Assembly (NCBI GenBank): GCA_016858145.1
Contig: JAEHOE010000156.1
Coordinates: 124,001 to 188,000 of the forward strand
DNA: 64,000 bases
Source: Edaphochlamys debaryana
Lineage: Eukaryota; Chlorophyta; Chlorophyceae; Chlamydomonadales
Direction: 5' to 3'
Shown here: positions 36,676 through 49,340 of the stretch, piece by piece
How the letters are laid out: every line of letters begins with the position of its first letter
How positions within the stretch are numbered: position 1 is the stretch's first letter
Program-made: the position numbers and the translations under genes
The notes under the pieces: generated by a model
The model's database searches: none
Seen by the model: the letters and a program-made list of their open reading frames with translations, nothing else
What the model was told of the DNA's origin: nothing

Positions 36676-39600
36676 TCACAGCATGTGCTGGAAGACCAGG
36701 GTGCACTGCGGCGGCAGGTTGATCCAGATCTTGCCGTCGTAGATGGGGCGGGGCTCGTTGGCGATGCCGCTCTCCACGCTGCCGCCGAACGCCGCGGACT
36801 GAGGGAGGGGGGGCCGGGGCACGGATAGGGGACAGGGACGTGTGAGGGCGGGCGCTTACTCGCGGTTGAGCAGGAATAAAAGGACTGCATAGTCAGAAGC
36901 AAGAGGCTGTATGACCCCTGCTTCGCGCCAAACCCGCTCTCCGCCTAGCTCCTCACCTAGCCGCCCGCGAGCCGAATCCCCCCCACCCACCCACCCACCC
37001 ACCTGCGAGCAGAACACCTCCTCCATGCGCCCCTCCGCGTGCCCCACCCACAGCCCGTACTCGGTGCCACCCCAGAACCTGGAAGGAAGGACGACAATGC
37101 GGTGGTTGCCGTACAGCAGGAACCGCCGGAAAAGGACAACAAGAGAGGCTGGCAGGGGCGGGTATGAAGGGCATCGACCCTCTGCCAAAGAGCTCGTTAA
37201 CACTACCGGTGCGTGACAGGAACTGCGTAACGCGCCCCAATGCGTGCCGTGCCTTGCCGCACCCGTTCAGCCCCGCCCGCCCTCACACCGCGCGTCCTCC
37301 ACAGTCCGGCACTCACTTCCTGCCCGCGTTGATGACGGCGACGATGCGCGTCTCCCCCTCCACCACCCGCTCGAACGCCACCACTCCGTTGGCGCGGTCC
37401 TGGGGGGAGGGGCATGGCGCAGCACAGTGGGGCGCAAGGCGGGGGGATTGGGTGATGAGGTGGGATGCAAGGCCTAGGGTGAGCTGACTGAATGGACTGG
37501 GAGGTGGTAAACTCTCCCCACCCTAGCTACCCTCTGCCCCCTGCCCCCGACCCACCTCATGCAGGATGTTGGCCCAGCCCCGGCGCAGCGCCGGGAACTG
37601 CAGGCGCAGCGCATTGGCCGCAGCGAAGGCGGCCATCATGTGCTGGCCGGTCTGTGGAAGAGGGAGCGAGGTGCACACGGCCATTAGCACGGTTAGCAAA
37701 GCGCAGGTGCTCATCATAGGCAACGGAAGGCTTGCGGTGGCGGCCGAGCGGCCGTACCGTGGCAGATCAGAGGGAGGAGAACAGAGGTCTGGAGAGCAGG
37801 GCTCAGTGCTATGGGTGTGACGGCCCAGGCCTAATCGTACCGAACATCGCATCCCCACGGAGCCCCCCCACGGAGGAGCCCCCCTCCCACCTCGTCCTCC
37901 GACTGCGCCCACTGCAGGCGGCGCTCGTAGGGCTCGATGTCCCACCAGCCGCCCTGGGGGAGGGGGGAATCGAAGCAGGTTGGAAGCGCTTGAGGGGGGC
38001 CAGGAACGGAGGAGCTTTCCGGGCATAGAGTCAACAGAAATACGGGGCCAGTAAGGGCGGATGGGAGTGATGCGCAGCCGCCTCCGCAGCCCACTTGCGC
38101 TCTTCCTGGCAGGCACACCGCTTGCCCTCCGCAGACCCAAACCCCGCGCGGACTAGACCCCCCAAGACTACACCCAAGCCCCCCTTCCCCACCTGCGCGA
38201 ACTCTGTGCCCATGAAGATCATGGGCAGCCCCGCAGCCGCCACGTTGGCGGCGTACCTTGGGGGGAAAGGGGACGGGAGGGGAGGAAGAGGGAAGGGGTG
38301 GGGGGAATCACGAGCGAGTGCCCGGCCTACCGCTTCCGGCCTGGCCTTGCCCGGGTACCCGCGGCCCCGCTGCTGGCTGAGGTGCAGCGGTGCAGCAGGG
38401 GAGGGCTTCGGAAGGGGCGCGTGGTTGCACGGGCATTGAGTCCCTCGCCGCCCCTTGACGGTTTCAGGTTTCAGGTTTCAGTCCCTGATGCCGCCCTGAA
38501 CCGCTTCCGCCTCACCAAAGGCGCGCGGAGGCGCGGGCGTTGGGGTCGCTGCGGCCGCCTCCGTACTGGTCCACCTGAGGGGGGAAGGGAGCGAAGGGAG
38601 CGAGGGGGAGAAGCGATGCGAGGATGAGGGAAGCCACGCGCGTCTTTGCGGCTCCATCCCTTCCTCCCGCTACCCTAGAAGTCCAGGATCCTTCATCCTC
38701 GCGTTGCCACCTCTAGCTAGAATTGCCTTTCCCCAGATTCAGCATCCTGTGCACTAGCACTTAATCCTGTCCGGGGTCCATCCAATCCGCGTATCGCTTT
38801 CCCGTTGCCTCCTACTCAAACTCGCAATTTCCCGTGTCCAAAACCCGGCCCCGTCCTCACCGCGTATCGGTGCTGCCCGCCAATCATCTCATAGTCCTTG
38901 TACCAGGCACCGCCCTTCCGGCAGCCCACCTGACGGCAGGGAGGAGGGAGCGAGGGAGCGGGGCAACCACCGGTGACAGGACGGACACACACGGACACCG
39001 AGACTGCCCAGCCGCGCCAAACAGTCGCCCAGCAGGCTGATCGTTGCCAGCAGGCTGATCGTTGCTTCCATATCTATATCCTTAGAGTGAGCGCTGCAAG
39101 GCCGCCCATCTGATCGACAGGCGCGCCCCAAACCGCCGAGCCCCAACCCCTCACCCCGTCAACCCCAGCCCCTCTACCAACTCCAAACCACCGCAACCCC
39201 CGACCCCCCAACCCCCAACCGCCAACCACCCGGCTCCAACTACCTGGTCGTGGCTGCCCAGCAGGTACTTGATGCACTGCGTGGGCCCCGTGAAGCCGTA
39301 GTGCAGCACCATGACGGTGCGGAGGCGGGGCAGGTCCCAGCCGGCAGCCCAGTCGCCGCCGCCGTGGTGGCCGCGGCCCAGGGCGCGGTGCTGCTGGATG
39401 ATGTCTGGGAGGGTGGGGTTGGGTTGCAGGTGGGGAGGGGATGGGGGGTGAATGGATGCAATCAAGAGGTGGCTGTGGGTGGCGGGGTTGTCTCAGGGCG
39501 CGGTGCTGCTGGATGATGTCTGGGGGCGGGGGGTGGGGTGGGTGAGGTGGGGGGATTGATGTACTGTGGGGTAAGTGGGTGGGTGGGGGATGGGTTTCGT

Positions 39601-42600
39601 ACGAGTTGAGAGCGGAAGGAGAGAAGGGGTTGGGGGAGTTGGGGGAGTTGGGGGCCGGGGCGTGCTGCGCTGTCCAGGGCCACGTGCCGTGTCAGCGGTG
39701 CCTCGACACCCTCTCGCCCCCCTCTAGGAGGCCCGGGTCCTGAAGCCGGTGCTGTACCGGTACCCGACCCAGGAGCCCCGCTTACCGAAGTAGCCGCTGT
39801 TGATGAGTGGGCAAATGGGTGGGGCGGGGAAGGGTGGAGGGCGTGCGTCAGCTTCATGCAACAACAATAAGAATCAAGGTGAACGACATAACCCGCCGCT
39901 GCCCTAGCTCCTCGCTTGCTTCGCGCCCTTGACTCTCTCCAATCCCAACCCACCCGCCCCTCCTGCGTACGTGCGCGAGCCTCCTCGCCCATCCCACACC
40001 CGCCAACACCGCCAGTCACAACCGGGCGGTGTCTACACATCGCTCGCCTGCCCTGCAATACCCTCCGAACACCCCCCAAGCCCTCCACCCCCTCCCCACC
40101 TGTGCACCCAGACGCTGTCGAAGCCCAGGTCGTGGACGCTCTGGGGGTTCTCGGGGGTGACCTGTGTGTGGGCGTGGGCGTGGGCGTGGGCGTGGGTGTG
40201 GAAGCGGGAGTTTGAGTGGGTATGGAAGCGGGAGTATGAGCGGGTTAAGGGCTGCTCGTGTAAAGGCCGAGAAAAGCTTAGGCGCGGTGATTTGTATGAG
40301 TGGGTGTAGTCGTCCACCCGTCAAGGTGCACGCCCGTGGGCCCGCCCCTGCCACCCCAGCATCCCTGGGCAGTCATCCTCTCCTGTACCTCCGTTTCGAC
40401 CCTGACGCTTCCTTCCCTCGGCCCTCGGCCCTCTTCCCGCCTCGTCCTCGTTCCCACCCCACGACCCCCGTGCCTGTGTGTTGTTTACCCCCTTTCCCAC
40501 CTCTCCCCCACCTCTACATCCTCCCACGTACTCCCCGTTGCCCCCTCCCCCACCTCGGCGGTCAGGATACGGCCGGGGAAGCGGTGGCGCAGCGAGAAGG
40601 TGAGCGCCTGGCGGAGGGGGGAGGGGGGGGGGCAGAACGGTGGTGTGGCGGACAAATACGGGGCACGTGATTAGGCGAGCAATCCCACGCACTACTATGG
40701 GCACTGAGCTCCCTCCGTCGACCCCACCCCCGAACACTCCTGTCCCTCCCTTGTCCCTTCGCCCCTCCCTCTCCCTCCCTCTCCCCCCACCTGAATGGTC
40801 TCCCTCGGCAGGTCGTTGGCTGAGTCGAAGCGCAGTCCGTCACAGCGGAAGTCCCCCAGCCACTGAGCGCAGGCGGCCTCGATCAGGTCCCGGACCTGAC
40901 AGGGGGGTAGAGGGAAAGGGGGAGGGGTGAGGAGAGGGAGAGGGAGAGGAAGAGGAGGGCGAAGAGGAAGGGAGGAGAGCAAGCGGAGGCGGGGGCGGGC
41001 TGACTAGAGCATTAACACAACCTGGTCTCGCTGCCATTCCCCAGCTGCCACGCCCACACACACACCTCACGCTTCCAGAACGCGAAGCCGCGGCCCCACT
41101 GCGTGTCGTGGCCACCCTGGGGATGGAGGGACGGAGAGAAAGATGAGACGAGTTACTTCCCCACACCCCAGCCCGCTCTTCCGCCCCGCCTCCGCCCTCT
41201 CCACTGTTCCCCCCCTTTCCCCTGCCCCTCCCCCCACCTCGTGGTAGATGCCGCCGTTCCAGTCCGGGCCCCAACCGTCGTACTCCCACAGCGAGTTGCC
41301 GTCAACCGCCCTGGAGCGGTTGTGGAGGGAAGGGGCGAAGGAAAGACGATTCGGGAAAGGAGGGTAGAGGGACGGGGCCCGTTAGGGAGAGGCCGCTTCC
41401 GCGGGCAGAGGCTGTCGGAAATAGCACGGGGGAGGTCGATGTGAAAGTCCGGCCGTGGGCATTGTCGTACGCATGGTACGGCACGCACCCGTGGTGCAGT
41501 ACGACATCGATGATGACGCCCAGGCCCAGCTGGTGGGCGGCGTCCACGAAGCGGCGCAGGTCATCCGGGGTGCCGTACTTGCCTGGGGAGGGGTGGCAGG
41601 CGATGAAAGAGGGGCGTGCATTGATGCTAGGGTTGACGGACCCCCATGTCAGGATCACGGAGGCCCGCTGAAACGACGCCCAGCTGTGTACGGTAAGGCA
41701 AAGACGTCGGTGTTCTACCGCCAGAGCTGCTACCGCAAGCTCCCAGTGTGTGCTGACCCTCCCAGTGTGTGTGCTCCCAGTGTGTTTGGCAGGCCCCGAC
41801 TTACGGTGCAGCGCCGTAAGCAGCCTGGCAGATGTAAGGGGCAGACGGGAGGCATAAGAAAAGGATCAGGGAAGAAGGGACAAGGGGCATGTGCGCGGGT
41901 GTAGCGAGCACGGCCCTTCCTAGATAGGAAACACGAGTCCGCGCCCTGCTCCCAAACACGAATCCCACCCCTACATCCCATCTCCACGCCCGCTCCCAAC
42001 CCACGGTCCCACCCCCTGCCCCGCCCCGCCTCCGCACGCACCTGGGGTTGTAGCCCCACGCGTCCGAGTGCTCCGTGATGGGCATCAGCTGAGGGGGAGA
42101 CAGAGGAGGCGCACAACACGTGGAGATGCATGGTCAGCGGTTGCACTCTTAGTCACCGCCTGGATCGTCTCTCCATCTGCCCGCACCACCAAGCCAGGCC
42201 GAGCCGCTACCACCATGGCTGTACCGGCAGGCATGGGCTCACCACCACAGTGTAGCAACGCTTCGTGTAAAACCGTGTTCTAAGATGGGCCGGGCGCTCG
42301 CATCGTGTGACGGATCAGCTTCTGTTCACATTCTGTCCTCGTTGTCCTTCTGTACGGCAGTGTATGCAGTTCTGCACCCACCTGTACGGCGGTGTACCCC
42401 AGCGAGGCCACGTGCTTGAGCTTCTCCTGGGCGGCGACCAGCGTGCCCTGGGGTGGGAATGGGGGGTGGGGGGCAGGGTGGGAGGAAAGGGTGCCCAGCC
42501 GTGCTCCGCCCCGCCCTGCCCTGTCATCCCAAGCATGAAGGCAGGCCGGAAGCCTGCTCCCTCCACCCCTCCCCTGTCGCTCGTCCCAATAACTACTGGG

Positions 42601-44381
42601 AGGCCGGAGCCCGGCTCACCTCGTCCGTGTAGGAGCCCACGTGCATCTGAGGGGGCGAGCGAGGGGGTGCACGTGCGGTTGATATGGGCAGCTTCGGGCC
42701 AGCTACGAAGCGGATTTCGCAGATGATGTATCGACCTTTCTCTGTGAGATGCCCCCTGCCGTACCTCGTAGATCAGGTACTCGTCGAAGGGCCGTGGCTG
42801 CCAGCCGTACGACACGGGGCCGTCCTCCTCCGTGCTCTCCGTCATGTCAGACCTGCGGGGACGGTAGGGAAATGGGAATGCTCGTCCAAGGCACGAAGCA
42901 TCCGTGCAGATCTGTATGGGGCCACGCAACCAACGCAACCAACGTGCGCGCCGCGCCGCGCCTTCCAGCCGTGCTGGCTTGCCCCCACTCCACAAGCACC
43001 GCCCAGCCCAGGAACAGCCCGACACCCAAGCCAGCCCCAAGTCACAGGGCACACCAGGCAGAACGCCCACGCATCCATCACCCATCCCAGACCCACCCCA
43101 GCCCCTCAAGCCCCCACCCCATGCCCTGATCCCACCAGGGGAAGGCCGAGGGGTCGTCCAGGAAGCACCAGTCCGAGTCGTAGTCGGCGGACTTGGCGCG
43201 GGCGTCACGGCGGGTGACTGCCGGGGAGGCGTTGGAGGGCGTTGGAGGGCACGGGGGATGGCGCGAAGGGCTTGGTGAAAGAGGCGTGGGGACGAAATGC
43301 GGCGGGTGGTGAAGTGCATTGCGCAACGAGCCCCTGGAGCAGAGCCTTCAGTCCTTCAGTGGTCTCCATAACGTAACAACCCTGCCTCCCGAGGCCCCTG
43401 ACGCGCCCCACTCACACGTGTTCCCGTCGTGCGTGCGGATCTGCACGCAGTAGGCGCCCGCGCTGGCCAGCGCCCCGGGCACCAGCAGCGCCGACCAGTC
43501 GTCCTCCCAGCGCTGCAGCGGGATCTCGGCACCGGAGTCCTGAGGCGCGGAGGCAGCGCGGGGGCGAGGCAGCAAGAGGTATGCACACGGTCCAAGCAAG
43601 AGGCTCCAGACAGGTGTCAACAACAAGGGGTCTCCACAAGAGAGGTCTGCACTAGGGGGATGATGTCCGCATGGCCCCCGTGACAGGGTCTGGCCTGGAC
43701 CCCGTGTGAAGTGAAGCGGCCCTGGGGTCTGCCGACGGCGCGCCGGCGGTCTCACCCGGATGAGCAGGGACACGGCGGCGGCGTGGGGCGCCCACACCTG
43801 AGGTGGGGGGAGGAGCGGCACAAGACGAGGCGGGGGGGGGAGGGAGGGGAAGGGAGATGAGGCGGTGTGCACGGCAGCCCCTCTTCCCTGCGGCCGCAGC
43901 CATCCATTGACCCCGTCCCTGAACCTGCCTCCCGCTTCCCGCACTTTGGCTAAAGTGCTCCCAAACTCATACCCCCATACACCCGCCCTCTGACCTTGAA
44001 GCTGACCGAGCCGTCCGGGAGGCGGGTGGCACCGAAGGGGCAGTCATGGAAGGGCGTGACGGCGGCGAGCTGGGGGGCGGGGTAGAAGACCTCGGGAGGC
44101 CTGCGAGGGGCAGGGGGGAGAGGACAAGCGAGGAGGAGGGGCATGAGTAGAGGCGGAGAGTGGAGGCAGCTCTAGATAAGGGAGGGGGGAGCTGAGGGAG
44201 CAGCAGGGCCGCTTGGGGGGGAGGCGAGGCCCTACCCAGAGGCCTCGGACGGAGGCGCCTCCACCGCGGCCGCTGACGCCGCGACCAGGCGGCGAGGCTG
44301 CGACAGGACCTTGCTCAGCGGCGCGGCAAGAGGCGCCGAGGAGCTGGAAGAGGTGGAGACCGAGCGGTGTTGCGCTGGCAT
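36676..44381 (-). CDS. GH13 1,4-alpha-glucan branching-enzyme-like protein, probably plastid-targeted
   Basis: Twenty-six exons: 44236-44381, 43995-44100, 43756-43797, 43416-43539, 43136-43217, 42765-42852, 42620-42646, 42382-42447, 42042-42088, 41805-41824, 41489-41582, 41238-41310, 41066-41116, 40791-40895, 40554-40607, 40100-40161, 39786-39796, 39244-39404, 38861-38929, 38516-38574, 38193-38256, 37891-37953, 37556-37651, 37317-37399, 37003-37078, 36676-36798. They give 663 residues with all phases closed. The N-terminus is a transit-peptide-like stretch (Ser/Ala/Arg-rich), then a CBM48-like domain (SVSFKVWAPHAAAVSLLIR). The TIM barrel shows GH13 region I IIDVVLHHG (Asp ~275), II GLRFDSAND (nucleophile Asp ~346), III ILTAEVT (acid Glu ~375) and IV YLLGSHDQ (His-Asp ~451-452), so catalytic residues are intact. 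The SHDQ and FMGTEFAQ..WWD patterns match branching enzymes, which form alpha-1,6 branches in starch. Another in-frame ATG at 44481-44483 is a possible start. Which isoform it is cannot be decided. Confidence 0.85.
39379..39524 (-). repeat. 31-bp perfect duplication of an exon start and its splice acceptor inside the adjacent intron
   Basis: The 31 bases at 39379-39409 span the first 26 nt of exon 18 (starting at 39404 on the minus strand) plus its AG acceptor. An identical copy lies at 39494-39524 in the upstream intron. On the minus strand the copy therefore offers a decoy acceptor followed by the same coding sequence, which would soon run into intron sequence. Confidence 0.85.
40168..40245 (-). 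repeat. Short G/T-rich tandem repeats in an intron of the branching-enzyme gene
   Basis: Plus-strand GTGGGC units repeat four to five times in a row, followed by two related ~30-bp units containing GGAAGCGGGAGT. They lie in the intron between exons 15 and 16 and have no coding role. Confidence 0.7.
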
Positions 44382-45545
44382 CACGCGAGCTGCGGGTTCG
44401 GGGGGATGGGGACGTGGGGCGGGGGATGGTCGATGGATGGTTTGGACTTCGTTGTCGTCGGCATGCTGGGGCTCGTGCCACATGGGTATGTTGCATGTAT
44501 CAGGTCACGGAATGCGCTGGCGACGGCGCCAGCGACAGCCCGCGTAAACGACGGTTCGTCGCACCCGCCCCTTGCCAGCTGCCAATGGCCTGGCTTTGGG
44601 CTTTTGAAGTGCATGCTTGCTTTCCACTCGTGACACAGGCGTGCGTACGGGGCGCGAACTCACCAGGGGAAACAACCCGCGCCCGGCCATGCGCTCCAGC
44701 CTGCGCCGAGCTCGCCCGCGATTGCGCCGAAGCGCGCAGTGACCCACGCAGCATCATGCTGGAGGTCGAGGCTACGGTAGATCGCAGCCGCGCTGCCAGG
44801 CCGAGTGCCGGTAAGGGCCAACAGAATGCAACCTGTCGACAAGCGCAGGCTCGGACTCGACTGCGTATGGCGGAGCTGCAGTGCGAGCTAAAGTGAGTGC
44901 ACTATAATGCTCCGGAACGTTGCAAAGGGATTCATGACAGGCCGGTGGCATCCCGGGATACCCTATCCACGGGCCAGCTTGGGGAGGGAACCCCAGCGAG
45001 GCACAACAGCCCTAGCCCGACCCGGGTCACGCCTCGTAACGCTTGTGAACCACTTTCCGTTAGCCGCTATTCCTGCGTGCCCCCCGCGCCTCTCCAGGCA
45101 CTGGCACCTCTTCCGACTCCTCGAGGTGAGAGTGTGGATTGTCTGGGGCATGTCCAGTCCCGGCGAGTATTTTGCCACAACCAAGACCAGGCCAACCCCC
45201 TGCAGCTGAAGTCGCTCAGCCCTGTATGAGCGGGGGAGCATGTGGGGCGCTGGTCGGGGCTTGCAAACTTGAGGGGGGCGCGGTGGGGAGTGCGAGAACC
45301 TGTGCATGGGGGTTACTGCCACGCCGGCCCCATGCCGCGCCTTCTGTCCGCCTGGGCAAACTAGACCCTTACAGTAGTTCAAGTGATTTCCTACCTGTTC
45401 TGCTTCACTGCCCACGGTCTACCTGCGTGCACGGCCAAAACGGCGTCCTTGCTGCACCGCGATGTGCTCAATAACAATACTGGACAGACCCTGTAGCTGA
45501 GACTTGCAAGCTCAGGACGTGGCTTCACTGGGGGACCCTGCGCGG
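44382..45545. promoter_or_regulatory. Divergent region between branching-enzyme and Nudix genes
   Basis: This 1.16-kb stretch separates two divergent start codons and should contain both promoters and 5' UTRs. Its base composition is more mixed than the coding DNA. Open frames are short and domain-free. If the branching enzyme starts at the upstream ATG (44483), the region is 100 bp shorter. Confidence 0.45.
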
Positions 45546-48500
45546 ATGGGCGACGGCATCGGCGAGCGCGCGCTTGACGCGGTGGAATCGCCTAGCACGC
45601 AAGAGACTGTCGAGTCCCACGAGCAGCGCTCTAATGGTGGCGAATCCAGCGACCGCCATCCCAGCCATCCTAGCCATCCCGGCGACTGCTGTGTGCTGTC
45701 CCGCGAGGACTGCACCCCTGCCGGCTTTCGCTGGCTGGGCCTCAGAAAGTTGCAGTACCGGGACCCGGCGGGCAGGTGGGAGGGGTGGGGCAGCGGCAGC
45801 CTCGGGTGGGCGGGAATAGCAGCCGCCAGGCGGGTGGTACCGCTGCTAGCTTGCCAAGCTGTGGCGGAGCATGGAGGGGAGGGGCATGCTTTGCTTGCTA
45901 CGGTTTGTCTACTGGGGCCAGTGCCAGCGTCTTTACCCCGTGCGGCCTTCGCGCACGCCCCAACGGGACCTTTTTCCCCCCACCCACCACCCACCTACTG
46001 CAGGGCCTTTGCGTGGGAGTGCGTGGAGCGGCAGCCCCGGGGCGGGGAGGGCGGCACGGGGTGCGACGGAGTGGCGGTGCTAGCCAAGGTGGGTCCATGG
46101 CTCTCGGGGGGTTAAACCCGGAGAGGGGTGGGTTGGGTTGGGCCAACGTGCTACAGGCTTTCCTGGGAGTGCTCAAGGGCAGGCTCAGTGGATCGTGGAT
46201 GTGCCTAAGAGTTAGGAAATGAAAAGGCAAGGTAAAGGTCTGTGTGGCTGGGTGGCAGGGCTTGGCAGGGGCCTGTGATTCTTCTATCTGCGGCCCCTCC
46301 GGTCGTGTCGCACTGCGCACCTCAGACCCGCTTCCAACGCCCATCCCCGCAACCCCCGCAACCCCTTGGGCCAGGTGACCTACCGCTCCCGGCCGCCCCT
46401 GGTGCCGGTGGTGGTCCAGTTCCGACCGCCCCTGGGCTGCCTTGTGGTGGAGGTGAGGAGGCGGGGCGGGGCCGGGCGAGGGTAGAGGGGTGCCGAGCTG
46501 TGGAGCCTGAAGGGCGGTCCGGGAGCCCTAGGGGAGCAGGTAGGGTGTGCGGAGGGCGGTGGGTGTGGGTTGACTCTGCGAACAGCCCAGCTGCCCGCGG
46601 GCCTGGTACAGCTTCGAAACCAGACTTGAAACCTGTACGGGAGAGCGGGCGATCTCGGGCGCGGGATGACCCGCTCGAGGGACAGGGCGGATGCCTGGGA
46701 TGAGCAAACTATCCTGAGCAGGCCCAGGCCCAGGCCCAGGCCCAGGCTCATGCCCTTGCAGATGTGTGGGTTCTATCGTATCCCCGCGTGCCCTCGCACA
46801 TGTGTGGCAGCTGAACGCGTGTCCCCCACCCGCCCATCACCGCCCTCCCCCGCCCAGCTGCCCGCGGGTCTGGTGGAGCCGGGGCAGAGCGCTGCCGCCA
46901 CCGCCGAGCGGGAGCTGTTGGAGGAGACGGGTGCGAGGGGCGGGGCGGGGAAGAGGGGGCCAGGCGCACCCGGCACCAGGAGACGGGTGCGCGGGGCGGG
47001 TTGCGTTTAGCGGTGTACGTAGCTGAGCGGGCTCGCCACGCCGGCGCCAGTCGGTGTACGGTAGCTATCTGTTGCCAGGGGACCCACACCATGCCAGGGA
47101 TGGCCTTGGTTCGTTCGCATTTTGCATGAGACCAGTTGGCTGGTGTATCCATAGACGGGCTTGGGCTTGGGCCAGCAGCCTACCGGTACCAGCACCGCTG
47201 CCGGTGTACGCGCTAGTGGCGACTCCTCCGCTTGCGCCCTGCCCCCTCGGCCCCGCTACCCTCTGGCCCCTGCACCCAGGCCTGACGGGGCGAGTGACCA
47301 GCGTGTCCCCGCCCATCGCGGAGAGCCCCGGCCTCACCTCCAGCTGCGTGCGGGTGAGTGGGCGGACAGGGGGCAGGGGAACGGGGGAACTGGGAACGGT
47401 CCAGGGGGGCTTGGCTTTTGCTGGCCCAAGGGGACTTGGCACTGGCTTGTGGCCCTCTCATTCAATCACGCAAACACCCTGCCCAACTCCAAACCAATCC
47501 ACCTCCGCATGCTCCGTCAAGACCTGAGCAGGCGACGCGATACCGCTGAAGTATCTCCCCCGGCCCCGACGCCCGCCCCCTGCCACCCTGAACCCCTCCG
47601 CTCCAGGTTGCCCTGGCAGAGGTGGACGGGGACGACCCAGCCAACGCCTCCCCGCGGCCCCGGCTGGAGGCGGGCGAGTGCCTGCGCTGCGAGATGCTGC
47701 CGTACGATGACCTCCTGCCCGCCCTGGAGCGTGTACGGCAGTCGTACGAAGCGGACTTCCTCATGCGCCGCGCCCGTGGCGCCGCTGATGACCCTGAAGG
47801 TTGCGGCGGCGGCGGCGGCGTGACGGCGGCGGGCGGGCGGGGCTGCGTGGTGGACTCGAGGCTGTATGCGCTGGCGGCGGGGCTGCAGCTCGCCAGCGCC
47901 TCCGCCGCCGGGCCGGGGAGCACATCGCAGCGCGTCGCATCGTCTGCGGCCGGCACCGCGACGGGCGGTGCTGTGCCAAGGACGGCAGTAGCAGCAGACG
48001 GAAGCACCGGTTTAGCATCAACGGCGGCGGGGGCGGCGGCCCAGGAGCGATCTGGCAGCGCTCCGGCCGCGGACAGCAACGACGCTGCGCCTGCCCCGGC
48101 CAAGGGCCCTGCCCATGCTCATGCCGCCGCCAAGCCACAACGGCATAGCCATGGCGCCGCCAGGCGGCGTGCCGGCGGCAACGCTGGGATCAGAGTCGCG
48201 GGCGGCAGCGGCAGGAGTACGCATGGTCGCGCCTCCTCTGCCGCCGCGGCCGCAGCCGCCGCCTCGCCTCCGCTTGACGACTGGCGGGAAGCCTTCCTGG
48301 AGCAGCTCGGCGGCCTCAGCGATCGCGAGATCCAGGCGATCCTGGAAGATCGAGATCCAGAATCAGATCTGGATTCGGATGACTCGGACCTGGACCCCGA
48401 CGCGGCTCGGGCTCTGGGCCTGGATCTGCTCGACCTGGACGACATGGATCCCATGATGCGGGCGGATCTGGAGGCGGAGGGCCTGGATCTCGCGGAGTTG

Positions 48501-49340
48501 GCCGAGCTCGTGATGGCCGCGGCGGCGGCTGGCGGCGCCGTTGATGCCGTCACCGGCGGCTTCGGACGCGGCGGCGGCGGCGCTTACCGCCGCGGCGGCG
48601 GCGCCGGGGTCGTCATCCGTGAGATTGGGAGCGGAGATGAGGACGACGATGACCAAGAGGCTCAGGAGGAGAAGGAGGAGGACACAGAGAAGCAGGAGCA
48701 GGAAGAGGCGGAAGCAGGGGACGACGCTGCCGTGGGTCCCGAGGAGGGCGCTGCTAGAGCTGGCAACCCTGGGCCGGGCCAGTCGGAGGCGGGGCGAGGG
48801 GGCGAGGCCCCGGGTCCCAGCGGGCGGTTTGAAGCCGCTGGGGTGTTCGGGCGGCTCATGGGAATGGGCGCGGGCAGCCCGGGTCAGGGCGGCCCGGAGA
48901 GAGGCAACGGAGGCGGCCGGGGCGGCCGCGGCGGCTGGCAGGAGGGCGATGAGGGCCGCGGCGGGCGGGGCGGAAGGCGGAGGGGGCGCGGCCGCGGCCG
49001 GGGCCGGGGCGGCGGCTGGCGTGACAGGGGCCCCGGCGGCGGTGGGGTGCCCTTCTTCACCAAGCCCAAGCCCAAGGGCCCTCCCACGGTGGGAGGCGGC
49101 GGGCGCAAGGGCTTTGCGGGGAGCAACGCCAAGCCGCCCATGGGGCCGAGATGGGGCGTGCGGTACGCGCAGAGAGTGGGGGCGGAGGCGCTCCGGGGGA
49201 TGTTCAGCGCCCGGGGCTGGCAGGCGTGGGCGGCGGAGGACCCAGTGGCGATGGGGTGCGGTGCGGTGGTGGCGGCAGCGGCGGTGGTGGTGGGGGGCCT
49301 GGCGCTGTGGGCGCGGGTCAAGGCCGCGAGCAGGGGGTAA
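45546..49340 (+). CDS. Nudix hydrolase with long disordered RGG-rich extension and C-terminal membrane anchor
   Basis: Six exons: 45546-45775, 46004-46088, 46375-46452, 46858-46930, 47280-47353 and 47607-49340, giving 757 residues. Residues ~60-215 form a Nudix domain of the ADP-sugar pyrophosphatase (NUDT5-like) type: WECVERQPRG, VPVVVQFRPPLGCLVVELPA, then the Nudix box GLVEPGQSAAATAERELLEE at ~135-154, and later GECLRCEMLPYDDL. The metal-binding REL-LEE core is intact, but the first Glu of GX5EX7REUXEEXGU is Gln (~141). The remaining ~540 residues are low-complexity: Ala/Gly-rich, then a very acidic patch (DEDDDDQEAQEEKEEDTEKQ), then an RGG/GRGRG block, ending in one hydrophobic helix (VAMGCGAVVAAAAVVVGGLA) 15-20 residues from the C-terminus, like a tail anchor. 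Substrate is uncertain; ADP-ribose or a nucleoside diphosphate sugar is the family default. The RGG block could bind RNA. Confidence 0.75.
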
